Source: Glaciihabitans sp.
GTDB lineage: Bacteria; Actinomycetota; Actinomycetes; Actinomycetales; Microbacteriaceae
Assembly (NCBI GenBank): GCA_025463785.1
Contig: JAODBD010000011.1
Span: 62,001 to 126,000, forward strand
Direction: 5' to 3'
Length of the DNA: 64,000 nt
Position 1 is the stretch's first letter; each line of letters begins with the position of its first letter. A program made the translations under genes and the position numbers. Shown piece after piece: positions 1 through 9,082 of this stretch. The notes beneath the pieces are model-generated. The model saw only the letters and a list, made by a program, of their open reading frames with translations. It ran no database searches and was not told the origin of the DNA.

Positions 1-360
1 CAGGTCGATATGGTCGGTCTGCAGCCGACGCAGGCTCGCCTCTATCGAGGCGACGATCTTCTTGCGGTGGTTGCCAGCGCTGTTCGGATCGTCCGGGTCG
101 GTCTGGTTGGTGAACTTGGTAGCGAGTACGAACCGGTCGCGGCGACCCTTGAGCAGCTCGCCGAGGATGGTTTCCGACGTCCCGTTGGTGTAGACATCGG
201 CGGTGTCGATGACGTTGCCCCCAGCCTCAGCGAACGAGTCCAGAATCTTTGCGCTGACCTCAGCCGACGCACCCCAGCCCCAGTCTTCCCCGAAGGTCAT
301 CGTGCCCAGCGCAACCTCCGAAATCCTCACCCCGGTCTTGCCCAAGAGCCTGTAACGCAC
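1..360 (-). CDS. Aldo/keto reductase, C-terminus cut by window edge
   Basis: NAD(P)H-dependent oxidoreductase of the aldo/keto reductase superfamily; only the first 120 codons are present. The N-terminus reads YRLLGKTGVRISEVALGTM, followed by FGEDWGWG, then NVIDTADVYTNGTSE, which contains the family's catalytic Asp and Tyr (DxxxxY), and FVLATKF. The GTG start at 360 is preferred over GTG at 372 because an AGGA-like ribosome site lies just upstream of it. It is transcribed divergently from the XRE regulator at 534, a common actinobacterial pairing that suggests regulation by that protein (inference). The substrate cannot be told from this fragment. Confidence 0.85.
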   Translation of the reverse strand, partial: MRYRLLGKTGVRISEVALGTMTFGEDWGWGASAEVSAKILDSFAEAGGNVIDTADVYTNGTSETILGELLKGRRDRFVLATKFTNQTDPDDPNSAGNHRKKIVASIEASLRRLQTDHIDL

Positions 361-533
361 GAGATTCCTCACTTCGGTCGAAGGCGACGTCCGGCGGCCA
401 CCGTGGTCGCGGATTCTGTGTTGAGTCGCTCCAACTACAACAACCCACCTGTGGCCCGGAGAGGGAGACCGGGCTCAAAGGGGTTCTGACAGAACCTCCA
501 TCACCGAATGGCTCCAGTCGTACGATTACAGTC

Positions 534-1442
534 ATGGACAACCGGGACGAGGTCCGCGAATTTCTGACTTCGCGACGCGCCCGGATCAGCCCCGACCAGG
601 CGGGGCTGCCTGTCGCCGTGGGCAACCGCCGCGTACCAGGGCTGCGCCGTGGCGAAATCGCCGCGCTCGCCGGCGTCAGTGTCGAGTACTACACGCGCAT
701 CGAGCGAGGCAACCTGCGCGGAGTCTCGAACTCGGTGCTACAGGCAATCGCTCGCGCCCTCCGGCTCGACGACGCCGAACGAACACACCTCTTCGACCTC
801 GCGCATGCAACAGACGCGGGCGCTACCCGCCGTAAACCCAACCAACAGAGGGTGCGCCCGGGCCTACAGCGGATCCTCGACGCGATGACCGATACCCCAG
901 CGACCGTGCACAACAGTCGACTCGACATTCTCGCAGCCAACCGCCTCGGCTATGCCCTCTACTCAGACATCTTCGCCGACCCACGGCGTCCGGCGAACCA
1001 CATCCGTTTCATCTTCCTTGACCCGCGCGCTCACCAGTTCTACCCCGACTGGCAGAGCTCAGCGAACGACGCTGTCGCGGTTCTGCGTGCGGAAGCCGGC
1101 CACGACCCGCACGACGAGTCGCTGACCAACCTGATCGGCGAGCTGTCTACCCGCAGCCATGAGTTCCGCGTCCGCTGGGTCGCGCACAACGTGCGCCAGC
1201 ACCGCGCCGGGACGAAGCGGTTGCACCATCCCGTCGTCGGTGACCTCGAGCTGGAATTCGAGAAGCTGGATGTCGCCGCTGACCCCGGCCTCGTGCTGCA
1301 GGCCTACAGCGCTGAGCCGAGTTCCCCTTCGCACGACGCGCTAAACCTGCTCGCAAGTTGGGCCGCAACCCTCGATCAGGAGAAGGCCCTCCCCACCGCC
1401 GGGCCAACCGCGACGCCGCTACCCGATCGGCACGAGGCCTGA
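534..1442 (+). CDS. XRE-family regulator with MmyB-type ligand domain
   Basis: DNA-binding transcriptional regulator of 302 residues. Residues about 35-90 form an XRE helix-turn-helix (RRGEIAALAGVSVEYYTRIE, then a conserved RG.L.GVS segment). The rest matches the MmyB-like ligand-binding region, with the signatures LDILAANRL and NHIRFIFLDP. Many actinobacterial members sit divergently beside one oxidoreductase and control it, and here an aldo/keto reductase is divergent across about 170 bp. The ligand is unknown. The last 25 residues are Pro/Ala/Thr-rich and probably disordered. Confidence 0.9.
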   Translation: MDNRDEVREFLTSRRARISPDQAGLPVAVGNRRVPGLRRGEIAALAGVSVEYYTRIERGNLRGVSNSVLQAIARALRLDDAERTHLFDLAHATDAGATRRKPNQQRVRPGLQRILDAMTDTPATVHNSRLDILAANRLGYALYSDIFADPRRPANHIRFIFLDPRAHQFYPDWQSSANDAVAVLRAEAGHDPHDESLTNLIGELSTRSHEFRVRWVAHNVRQHRAGTKRLHHPVVGDLELEFEKLDVAADPGLVLQAYSAEPSSPSHDALNLLASWAATLDQEKALPTAGPTATPLPDRHEA

Positions 1443-1493
1443 GCCACCGGCGGCTGCTCGCGGCGCCCGTGCTTTTGCAGTTGATTTTCGGAT

Positions 1494-3650
1494 TCAGGGT
1501 TCGAGATGGGGGAGTATCCGGTCGAGCCAGCGCGGTGACCACCAGTTGGCCTTGCCGAACAGGTACATCGCGCAGGGCACGATGACGAGTCGCACGATGG
1601 TGGCGTCGATGAGCACGCTGATACCGAGTCCGAATGCGAGCATCTTGATCGTCACGCTTGGCTGCAGAATGAACGAGAAGAAGACGCAAGCCATGATGAT
1701 GGCGGCGCAGCTGATGATGCGGCCAGTCACCGCCAGCCCGGAGGCGACGCTGTCACGATTGGACATCCCGCGTTTCCAGGCCTCGAGTACCCGGGCGAGC
1801 AGGAACACCTCGTAGTCCATGGAGAGGCCGAAGATGATGGCAAACATCAGCATTGGCACGAAGGACACGATCGGAACGCCCTGGGGAAGTCCCAGCAGCT
1901 TCGAACCCCAGCCCCATTGGAATACCGCGACGAGTACGCCGTATGAGGCGCCGATCGAGAGCAGGTTGATCAGTCCCGCCTTGAGAGCCAGGAGCGGACT
2001 TCTGAAAGTAAGCAGCATGAGGAGTACTGCCGCGGCGACAACCGTCAGGATGATCAGCGGTAGTGATGAAGAGACGGCCCCCTGGAGTGCGAGCGAGGTC
2101 GCGACAGCACCGGTGACGTATCCATGAGCCTTGCTCCCGGCGAGTTGGCTGGGAAGCACGGTTCGATCGAGGCGGTGAATTAGGGATGCCGTCGCTGTAT
2201 TCGAGACTGAGGTTGTCGGGACCGCCTGGCCGATCAGCAACGCGTTGTCCGAGGTCGGTTGGAACGGCGTTGCGCTGGCAATTCCAGACGTAGTCGACAG
2301 CCTGTGCTGGAGGGAGGTTCCCATTGTCTGCAATTGCTGGGGTGTCTCACCGGAAGGTACTTTCACAACGATCGTCAGCGCGGCCTGAAAGCCCACACCG
2401 AATCCCGCGTCGATTGCATTGGACGCTCGGCGCTCGGTCGATTGCGTCGGCAGCGCACGAACTCCAGGCGTACCGATCTGCATGCTGAGGAGGGGGATGG
2501 CCAGCACAGCAAGAAGGCCAACTGCGGCAGTGAGGTAGGCGACAGGATGCCGATGAAGCGCGATCGCGTAACGATTCCAACCCGTCTTAGCGCCGTTCGG
2601 CTCGGCGATTGGCATGCGGCGAACCTTCACTTTATCGATGCGTCGACCAGCGATGGCCAGCAGCGCGGGCACCAGCGTAACCGCGGCAAGGGCGGCAACG
2701 GCCACGACAATCCCGGCAGAGACGCCCAGCTGGCCGATGTAGAAAATGCCCGAAGCATAGAGACCGACGAGCGCGATGACCACCGTGACGGCGGCGATTA
2801 CGATCGCCCGCCCACTCGACGCCACGGTCTTCGCTGCGGCCTGGCGCGGATCCTCACCGTCCAGAACCAATTGCCGGAATCGCGTGGTGAGGAAGAGCGC
2901 GTAGTCGATGCCGACGCCCAATCCCATCATCAGGGCGATTGTCGGCGATTCGCTCGGGAACTGTACCCAGGCGCTCACGATTCCGAGTGCACCAATTCCC
3001 GAGAAGACACCGATCACGGCACTGAGAATCGGGATGAGGGTTGCGAGCACACTGCCGAACGCGAACAGGAGCACCAGGACGGCGGCTCCGATTCCCACCA
3101 GTTCCGAACTGGTGTTGCTCGACGACTGCGCTGCGGTTCCGAGATCTCCGGCGTAGTCGACCGATACGCCCGCGTCTCTCGCCGGGGCCACCGCCGAGTC
3201 CGTGGCGGCGGCATCCGTGGGGGAGAGAGAGGTGACTGAATCCTTGTAGGTGATGTTCGCGACCGCCGTGCGGCCGTTCGGGGCCAGTACGGTGAACGGA
3301 TCGCTCACGGCCTTTACCGTGGACAACGCCCGAACCGACTTCGTCGCATCTTCGATCGCGTTCTTGTCGTGCGCAAGCGAGCCGGAGGATACGTGGAAGA
3401 CGATGGTGCCGGAAGACGTGTTGGCCGCCGCCGCCGAGGCTTGAGGTGTGTGTGCCTTGAGCAGGTCGGCACCAATCTGCGCGGGGGTTCCAGGGAGTGT
3501 GAACGACGCGTTGTAGGTCGCGTTGAGTGCCGAACTGCCCAGCGTCGCGGCGACTACTACGATCAACCACGCCGCAAGCACGAACCACGAACGTTTGGCA
3601 CACCAGTTGCCAATGCGCCAAAACAAACTATGCGTCGCCGTATCTGTCAT
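1494..3650 (-). CDS. MMPL-family RND transporter
   Basis: Inner-membrane proton-driven exporter of the MMPL/RND class, about 718 residues. It has the usual two-fold layout: one N-terminal membrane segment (SWFVLAAWLIVVVAATLG), an extracytoplasmic loop, five segments, a second loop and five more segments. The RND Asp-Tyr signature is present in each half (GVGIDYALF and GLSMDYEVF). ATG at 3650 is used as start; GTG at 3659 is in frame and equally possible, and neither has a clear ribosome site. Both starts lie in or beside the tandem operator at 3645-3679. A TetR gene is divergent at 3753, so TetR-controlled export of a lipid or toxic hydrophobic compound is the likely role (inference). Confidence 0.93.
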   Translation of the reverse strand: MTDTATHSLFWRIGNWCAKRSWFVLAAWLIVVVAATLGSSALNATYNASFTLPGTPAQIGADLLKAHTPQASAAAANTSSGTIVFHVSSGSLAHDKNAIEDATKSVRALSTVKAVSDPFTVLAPNGRTAVANITYKDSVTSLSPTDAAATDSAVAPARDAGVSVDYAGDLGTAAQSSSNTSSELVGIGAAVLVLLFAFGSVLATLIPILSAVIGVFSGIGALGIVSAWVQFPSESPTIALMMGLGVGIDYALFLTTRFRQLVLDGEDPRQAAAKTVASSGRAIVIAAVTVVIALVGLYASGIFYIGQLGVSAGIVVAVAALAAVTLVPALLAIAGRRIDKVKVRRMPIAEPNGAKTGWNRYAIALHRHPVAYLTAAVGLLAVLAIPLLSMQIGTPGVRALPTQSTERRASNAIDAGFGVGFQAALTIVVKVPSGETPQQLQTMGTSLQHRLSTTSGIASATPFQPTSDNALLIGQAVPTTSVSNTATASLIHRLDRTVLPSQLAGSKAHGYVTGAVATSLALQGAVSSSLPLIILTVVAAAVLLMLLTFRSPLLALKAGLINLLSIGASYGVLVAVFQWGWGSKLLGLPQGVPIVSFVPMLMFAIIFGLSMDYEVFLLARVLEAWKRGMSNRDSVASGLAVTGRIISCAAIIMACVFFSFILQPSVTIKMLAFGLGISVLIDATIVRLVIVPCAMYLFGKANWWSPRWLDRILPHLEP

Positions 3651-3679
3651 GACTGACACTATATATGTCAGGGATGACA
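3645..3679. promoter_or_regulatory. Tandem TetR-type operators over the MMPL start
   Basis: Two inverted repeats of identical design, TGTCA-N4-TGACA, lie at 3645-3658 and 3666-3679. Their centres are 21 bp apart, about two helical turns. The first covers the MMPL start codon and the second covers the TATATA stretch just upstream. A further TGTCA half-site is at 3696-3700. The adjacent TetR regulator (3753-4409) is the obvious candidate binder (inference). Confidence 0.65.
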
Positions 3680-3752
3680 GTTACTGATAGATTGCTGTCA
3701 GGACACATCCATACTGATTAGGGATACCTGGCTCGCTCACGAAAGAAACCAC

Positions 3753-4409
3753 GTGGAACACGAATTGGGAAAACGCGAAGCTCACAAGGAGCAAACGCGA
3801 GCGGCATTGCTTCGCGCGGCGGAACGACTATTTGAAGAATCGGGATTTCACGCCACGACAGTTCGCGCAATCGCCGATGAGGCCGGGGTGACAGAGCGGA
3901 CGTTCTTCCGCTACTTCGCGAGCAAGGATGACCTTGTCGCGAATGACATGAGCGAGTGGCTCCAGATCCTTGAGAGCGCACTGTTTGCGACCGATCCCCA
4001 CCTCCCGGTACTTATCGGGATAGAGCAAGCCGTCCTCGTTGCACTCGAGAAGCCGGGCCCCATCTCGGGGTGGCTATTTCCATCCGATTCCAGCGGTGTA
4101 TCGGGTTCAAAGACGACGGCGACTTCCGGAGTCGCCTCGCAGATCGCTGAAATCATCCTGCGCTGGCTTCCCCCGACCGAGTCGCGCGAGGCACTCGATG
4201 GCCCCCACCCGACGGCAGCACGTCGCATAGACGACAAGTTTCAGGCGACTGTATTAGCGCGAACCAGCGTTGGGATTGTCCGAACAGCGATCCTTTCTGA
4301 GTCGCAGAGCGCTGCCCTCAACGGACGCGCGGCCTCTCTGGATGGAATAAAGCGGTACGTGGTCCGCGGGTTTGCACTCGTGGCATCAGGGTCTGTCGAT
4401 GCGCGCTGA
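3753..4409 (+). CDS. TetR/AcrR-family regulator
   Basis: Repressor-type regulator of 218 residues. An N-terminal TetR helix-turn-helix spans about residues 10-60, with the signatures LLRAAERLFEESGF, TTVRAIADEAGVTERTFF and RYFASKDDLV. The C-terminal domain is less conserved, as is usual for ligand-binding domains of this family. The start is GTG at 3753, with a GAAAG-like ribosome site about 8 bp upstream. It is divergent from the MMPL transporter and probably represses it and itself through the tandem TGTCA-N4-TGACA sites. Confidence 0.92.
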   Translation: MEHELGKREAHKEQTRAALLRAAERLFEESGFHATTVRAIADEAGVTERTFFRYFASKDDLVANDMSEWLQILESALFATDPHLPVLIGIEQAVLVALEKPGPISGWLFPSDSSGVSGSKTTATSGVASQIAEIILRWLPPTESREALDGPHPTAARRIDDKFQATVLARTSVGIVRTAILSESQSAALNGRAASLDGIKRYVVRGFALVASGSVDAR

Positions 4410-4515
4410 CGTTTCCGGCGATTTCGGTTAGGCGTATTCGGACAGCAACGCGGATGAAGTGGCTCTCGAGACTCCCAGGATGAGATTTCGCCCTGCTCGC
4501 GATGAATCACGCAGA

Positions 4516-7500
4516 TCAGGTTGCCGGATGGACCTGAATTTCGTACAGACTCCCGCCGTTTCCGCTGGAATTCACGACCGTGATCCGCAGGTAGCGTGCG
4601 TTAAGCGGCGTGGTTACTGTCGAAGTGTTCGCTGATTGCGTGGTCGCGGTGGCGGTTCGATCGTCGAAGAGAGACCAGGTCGAGTTATCCGTCGAATACT
4701 CGATGCGGTACTTGTAGCCGGTGGTGAGCTCGAAGGTTGCGATGACACTCGCAACGCTCATCGTCGAACCGAGGTCGACGGTGATCCAGGACGGGTCGGG
4801 AAGTGTTAGCCCCTGCGCCCAGCGGGTCGTCAGGTCTCCATCGGTGGCCAGTGCCGCGAGATTCGGAGCTGACGACGACGACGCGGTGGCAGTGGCGCCG
4901 AGAGCGAGATCGGTTCGACCGTGGGCTTGCAGCTCGAAAATACTGCCCCCGTTGCCGCTCGACCCCGTTACGGTGACTCGCACGTAACGCGCCCCACCTG
5001 GGTGCGCGGCGATGGAGTAATTGGTGGATGCCGTCGTCGCCGCCCCCGTGTGGTCCTCAAGTGTCGACCAGGTGGTCCCGTCCAGGGATGTTTCCACCTT
5101 GTAGCGATACCCGCTCGACTTCTCGAAGGTCGTGACGACCTCGTTCAGGTCGTAGCGTGCTCCGAGGTCGACCTGCAGCCAGGACGGATCCGGGAGCCCG
5201 AGTCCCTGCGCCCAGCGCGTCGTCTGGTCGCCGTCTACAGCCAGCCCGACTGTGTTTGGGCTCGAATACGAGGATGCTGTGGCCGTCTTGCCGAGGGCCA
5301 GGTCTGTGTTTCCGTAGACCTCGAGCTCGTAGATGCTGCCTCCGTTGCCACTCGATCCGGTGACCGTGATTCGCACGTAACGTGCGCCCGTTGGTTTCGA
5401 GGCAATCGAATAATTGGCGGGTGCTGTCGTGTTCGATCCCGTATGGTCCTCGAACGTCGCCCAGGTCGTACCGTCGAGCGAGGTTTCCATCCTGTATTTG
5501 TATCCGCTGGACTTCTCGAAGGTGGTGATCGTGCCGGTGAGGTCGTATCGAGCCCCGAGGTCGACCTCAAGCCAGGATGGATCGGCGAGCCCGAGGCCCT
5601 GGGCCCAACGCGTTGTCGGATCGCCGTCGATGGCCATCCCGACCGTGTTCGGCGAGGAGTATGACGACGCAGTGACTGTCTTGCCAATGGCGAGATCCGG
5701 GCCGGGCGGCGTCGTGAGATTCAGCGCTGTCCCAGCGGACGACTCGTTCCCCGCGGCATCCCGTGCCTTGACCGTCCAGGTGGAGGTCGAACCCGGGGCG
5801 AGCCCGGTGACGCGAGCGGTCGTGCCGCTTGACGCCGAGATGAGGGTGCCGTTTTGATAAATGGAGTACCCGGTGACGCCGACGGCATCCGTGGATGCCG
5901 CCCAGGTCAGGTCGGCCACAGTGGGGAAGCTCGCGCCGACGCTTGTGAGGTTCGGCGCAGTAGGCGCAGTCGTATCGGTGGGCGGCGTGGTCGGCGAGAG
6001 GTACTGGTACGCGGATTCAAGCCCCGCAGAACGCACGATGGATGCCGGAAGCTGGGCGCAACTAGACAGTGTCGTGTTGTTCGCGATCGTTGTATTGATG
6101 GTGTTGGCCTGAGCCGAATACGCGGGCTGGGTCGTGTAATTTCTGTCCGCGGTGTCGTTTATCCCGTGATTCAAGAGGAGCCACTGATAGGTCACGTTGC
6201 ACAGCGCGTTGTTGGTCAGGTGGAAGTATCGGCTTCCCTCATCCTCATAGATCGCACCGTATGCCTGTGTGGGAATGTCGTGGATGTAGTTGCCCGACAC
6301 ACTGCTATTCGGATTCGAACTCAGGGTGTAGACGGCACCTCCATCGGACTGCAGCTTCATGATGTCGCCGATGTCATTGTTGCTGACGACGTTATTTTGG
6401 GCTGGCGTTGGGGTCGTGTACACCGGAACTCCGGAGTTGCCGGGCACGTTGGTGTCGCCGCCCTGGTCTGTGAGACCCCAGCCCCAACCGATCGAAATTC
6501 CGCTGTAGGGCAGGTTGAACACCTTGTTGTGCGTAATCGTGGTGCTGGCGGTGTAAGTGGCAAGGATGCCGACGGAACCCGTGTACTCAACGGCGACGTT
6601 ATCGACGACGTTGTCTTTCACCGTCGTATTTAGCGTGATTTGGCCGGGATCTGTCGGGTGATGGTCGACGACATCCGTTCCACCGACCTGGATGCCGGTC
6701 GCAGAAATATCGGTGAAGATGTTCCCGATGATGCTGGTGCCCTGACTGCCGGTGTTGAGGTTCAGTCCGACGGCACCGAGGTGGGTGAACGTGTTTCCGG
6801 TGAAGCTGACGTTGCGGCTGTAGCCGACGTTGACTGCCCCTGGCGTCTTCTGCCAGTTGAGGCGGGTCGAGTCGAACGTGGAGTTCGTGCCGACCATCCG
6901 GAATCCCGCCTGGCCTTCTGCCATCCCGTCGCTGGAACTCGGGGCAAGCCATGACGAGTACGAGAACGTTATTCCCGTGAATGCGACGTTGCTGATGGGG
7001 CTGGCGAGCGTGCCGATCGCATTCACGAGTCCTTCGACGACCGGAACGGTGATCTGTGCTGTCGACATGTTCACACCCGCGGCAGGTATGTAGTAAAGGT
7101 TTCCGGCCGACTTGTCGAGGTACCACTCACCTGGGGAGTCGAGCAGCTGGTACGCGTTTTCGATCCACGACGGGTTCTGCATTTCCTGTCCCGGCTGGAG
7201 GTTGGCGTTGTTCCAGCAGGGCTGCTGCATCGTGATAGTCGTGCCAACGATCGACTGAACCGGGCAGCGATAAAGCTTCCAGCCCCACCTGCTGGTGATC
7301 TCGATATTGGACTGATTGGTGAAGGAGGCATAGGTCGAACTGGTCGTGGTGTATCCCGTGCTGGTCTTGGTGAAGCCCGACGGATTGTCCGCGCTCCGAG
7401 CGCGGGTTTGCCGCACCCCGTTCACGTACAGCTGACGGGTATCGATCGAACCGACGTGCGCCACGTAGATGCTCGGGCTCCCCGAGACAGTCGTCCACCC

Positions 7501-7910
7501 GGTCACTGTCTGGCCCCCGCTGACCACGGGGGTTGCGCCCGTGTCGGCCTTCCAGGTGATCGTGTGCCCGTTCGTACCGGAGTCTGCTGACGAGAGCGCG
7601 AGCGGCTGGGTCAACGTGTAGGTTCCGCTTTCGAGAATCACGTTGATGTCGTTGCTCATGTTGGAGTCGATGGTGCGCACGTAGTCACGGGCGTGCTGCA
7701 AAGTAAGAAACGGATGCGTGCTGTCACCAGCTGCGCTGTCGCTTCCGTCGGCGAAACGTAAACGGATGTGGCCACCTGGGGTGTCGGGCCGACGGCCATG
7801 GCGGGCCCGCCTGTGAGTACGGCAGCGACGGCGAGAGATGTTCCCGTCAGCGCGGCAACGAAGCGTGAACGTGAAAAGTGGAGGACGGCACGTGAGGGCG
7901 CTGCAGACAT
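4516..7910 (-). pseudogene. Secreted beta-helix protein with Fn3 and three F5/8C domains, frameshifted
   Basis: Would encode about 1130 residues. The 5' part starts at ATG 7910 with GGAG upstream and encodes a signal peptide (RFVAALTGTSLAVAAVLTGG..AMA) and then TSVYVSP. The next stretch, DGSDSAAGDSTHPFLTLQHA, is only reached by adding one base near 7749; together they rebuild the usual YVSP.GSD...PF.TLQHARD start of beta-helix enzymes. Next come beta-helix repeats (LDKSAGNLYYIP, IYEDEGS), one fibronectin III domain and three F5/8C domains. Known relatives are polysaccharide lyases or hydrolases; GH141 is possible but unproven. The frameshift is a single missing base, so sequencing error is not excluded. 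The carbohydrate transporter and GntR regulator nearby suggest it supplied sugars. Confidence 0.8.
4519..5697 (-). repeat. Three tandem 393-bp repeats encoding F5/8C domains
   Basis: Three consecutive 131-residue units of exactly equal length occupy 5305-5697, 4912-5304 and 4519-4911. Each begins D-L-A-(I/L)-G and carries DGD.TTRWAQGL, DPSW...DLG and SSGNGGS. Units 1 and 2 are very alike (ASSYSSPNTVG is identical) and unit 3 is more diverged, which suggests a recent duplication of the upstream unit. F5/8C domains of this type usually bind sugars (CBM32-like). Confidence 0.85.
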
Positions 7911-8113
7911 TGAAACACTCCGAGACTTCGTTGGCTTGGATGGTTGCGAGCCCTGGCCCGCGAAAGCTGACGCTACTGCGTTTTCATCCCGAGCGGAAGA
8001 GAAAGAATTAGATCTATTTTTCAAAGTCGACGTTGATGGATGCCAATTCTGGCCAAAAGCCGCCTGTTTTCACGAAGTTCCCATCTCAACCTCGCAAATA
8101 GATCAGGCTAATT

Positions 8114-8142
8114 TTGACGAGTTGCGATTGGTCCGCTAGAGT
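8114..8142 (+). promoter_or_regulatory. Predicted housekeeping promoter of the GntR gene
   Basis: TTGACG (8114-8119) and TAGAGT (8137-8142) are separated by exactly 17 bp, ahead of the GntR start at 8202. The 291 bp between the divergent beta-helix gene (start 7910) and the GntR gene contain no other gene that I can support. Confidence 0.45.
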
Positions 8143-8201
8143 CCATGTAATAGACCTGATTTATCTCAGCAACGTCTATCTCAGTGACGAGAGGAGCAAT
8201 C

Positions 8202-8990
8202 ATGACGCCAGATCCGACTGACGCCGACGTGGACAACACCGCCGCAACCGACGATCGCTATCGGCCCGGTTATGAGCTGGTCGCTGAGCAGCTGCTCCAT
8301 TACGTCGCAGACGAGGGACTGCAGGCGGGCGACAGGTTGCCGACTGAACAGGGCCTCGCAGAGATCCTCGGCGCAACTCGCAATGTCACCCGTGAGGCTG
8401 TCAAGGTGCTGGCCGCTCTCGGCCGGCTGAACGTGCGCAAGGGCGCAGGCATCTTCATGGCCGAACCCCGCAGCACGCTGGCGGAAGAGCTTCTCACTCA
8501 TTTCCAGCCGACGGATATTGATCACGTCGTGATGCTGCTCGACCATCGCAGGTTGATCGAGGCCGAAACCGCGCGCCGCTCAGCAAGTCTCGCGACGCCG
8601 GCAGAGGTTCGCGCGATTCGCGAAGGTGCACAGCGTTCCATTGCCGAATCACGTGTCGATAACGTGAACGAATTCGCCGAAGCTGACGCACAGTTCCACA
8701 AGGCCATCGCCGTCGCGGCCCACAACGTGTTCCTGGAGGCGAGCGTCACCAGCCTCCGCCGCTATGCCGCGCAGTCCGACCTTCTCGTCTTCCACGGTGA
8801 CGTACCAGGATCGTTTGAAGTTGCGGCCAACCAGCACCTCGCCATCGCAACTGCGATCGCGAACGGAGAGCCCGATCTCGCCGCCACTTTGATGGAAGAG
8901 CACGTCGACACCACCCGCCATCAATTCGAGCGCAAGCTCAAAGACCGCATGTTCAATTTCGACCGCACAAACGATAACCGGCCCAGCTAG
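8202..8990 (+). CDS. GntR-family regulator, FadR (FCD) subgroup
   Basis: DNA-binding regulator of 262 residues. The N-terminal winged helix contains RLPTEQGLAEILGATRNVTREAVKVLAALGRL, described here by its ends RLPTEQ and LAALG, followed by VRKGAGIF. The C-terminal all-helical FCD domain has the metal or ligand residues DAQFHKAIA and NQHLAIATAI. FadR-type regulators commonly sense acids such as uronates, gluconate or lactate. The ATG at 8202 has a strong GAGAGGAG ribosome site. It lies between a secreted sugar-active enzyme and a dehydratase/transporter set and is probably their local regulator (inference). Confidence 0.92.
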   Translation: MTPDPTDADVDNTAATDDRYRPGYELVAEQLLHYVADEGLQAGDRLPTEQGLAEILGATRNVTREAVKVLAALGRLNVRKGAGIFMAEPRSTLAEELLTHFQPTDIDHVVMLLDHRRLIEAETARRSASLATPAEVRAIREGAQRSIAESRVDNVNEFAEADAQFHKAIAVAAHNVFLEASVTSLRRYAAQSDLLVFHGDVPGSFEVAANQHLAIATAIANGEPDLAATLMEEHVDTTRHQFERKLKDRMFNFDRTNDNRPS

Positions 8991-9082
8991 GTCATCCACA
9001 CTCTTCCCCTCAGCGTCTCACGCACGCTGATGATCGACGCCGCCCCGGCGATCGATCTCCTCGTCGATCCCAGAAAGTCGTA

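Noticed and set aside
2259-3239. 326-codon plus-strand frame opposite the MMPL gene
   Set aside because: Lies wholly antisense to a clear transporter; Arg/Asp/Gly-rich composition without domains is typical of shadow frames in GC-rich DNA.
7701-7703. TTG at 7701 as the true start of the beta-helix protein
   Set aside because: It is the Leu of the conserved TLQHARD segment and leaves no signal peptide; the frameshift reading explains the region better.
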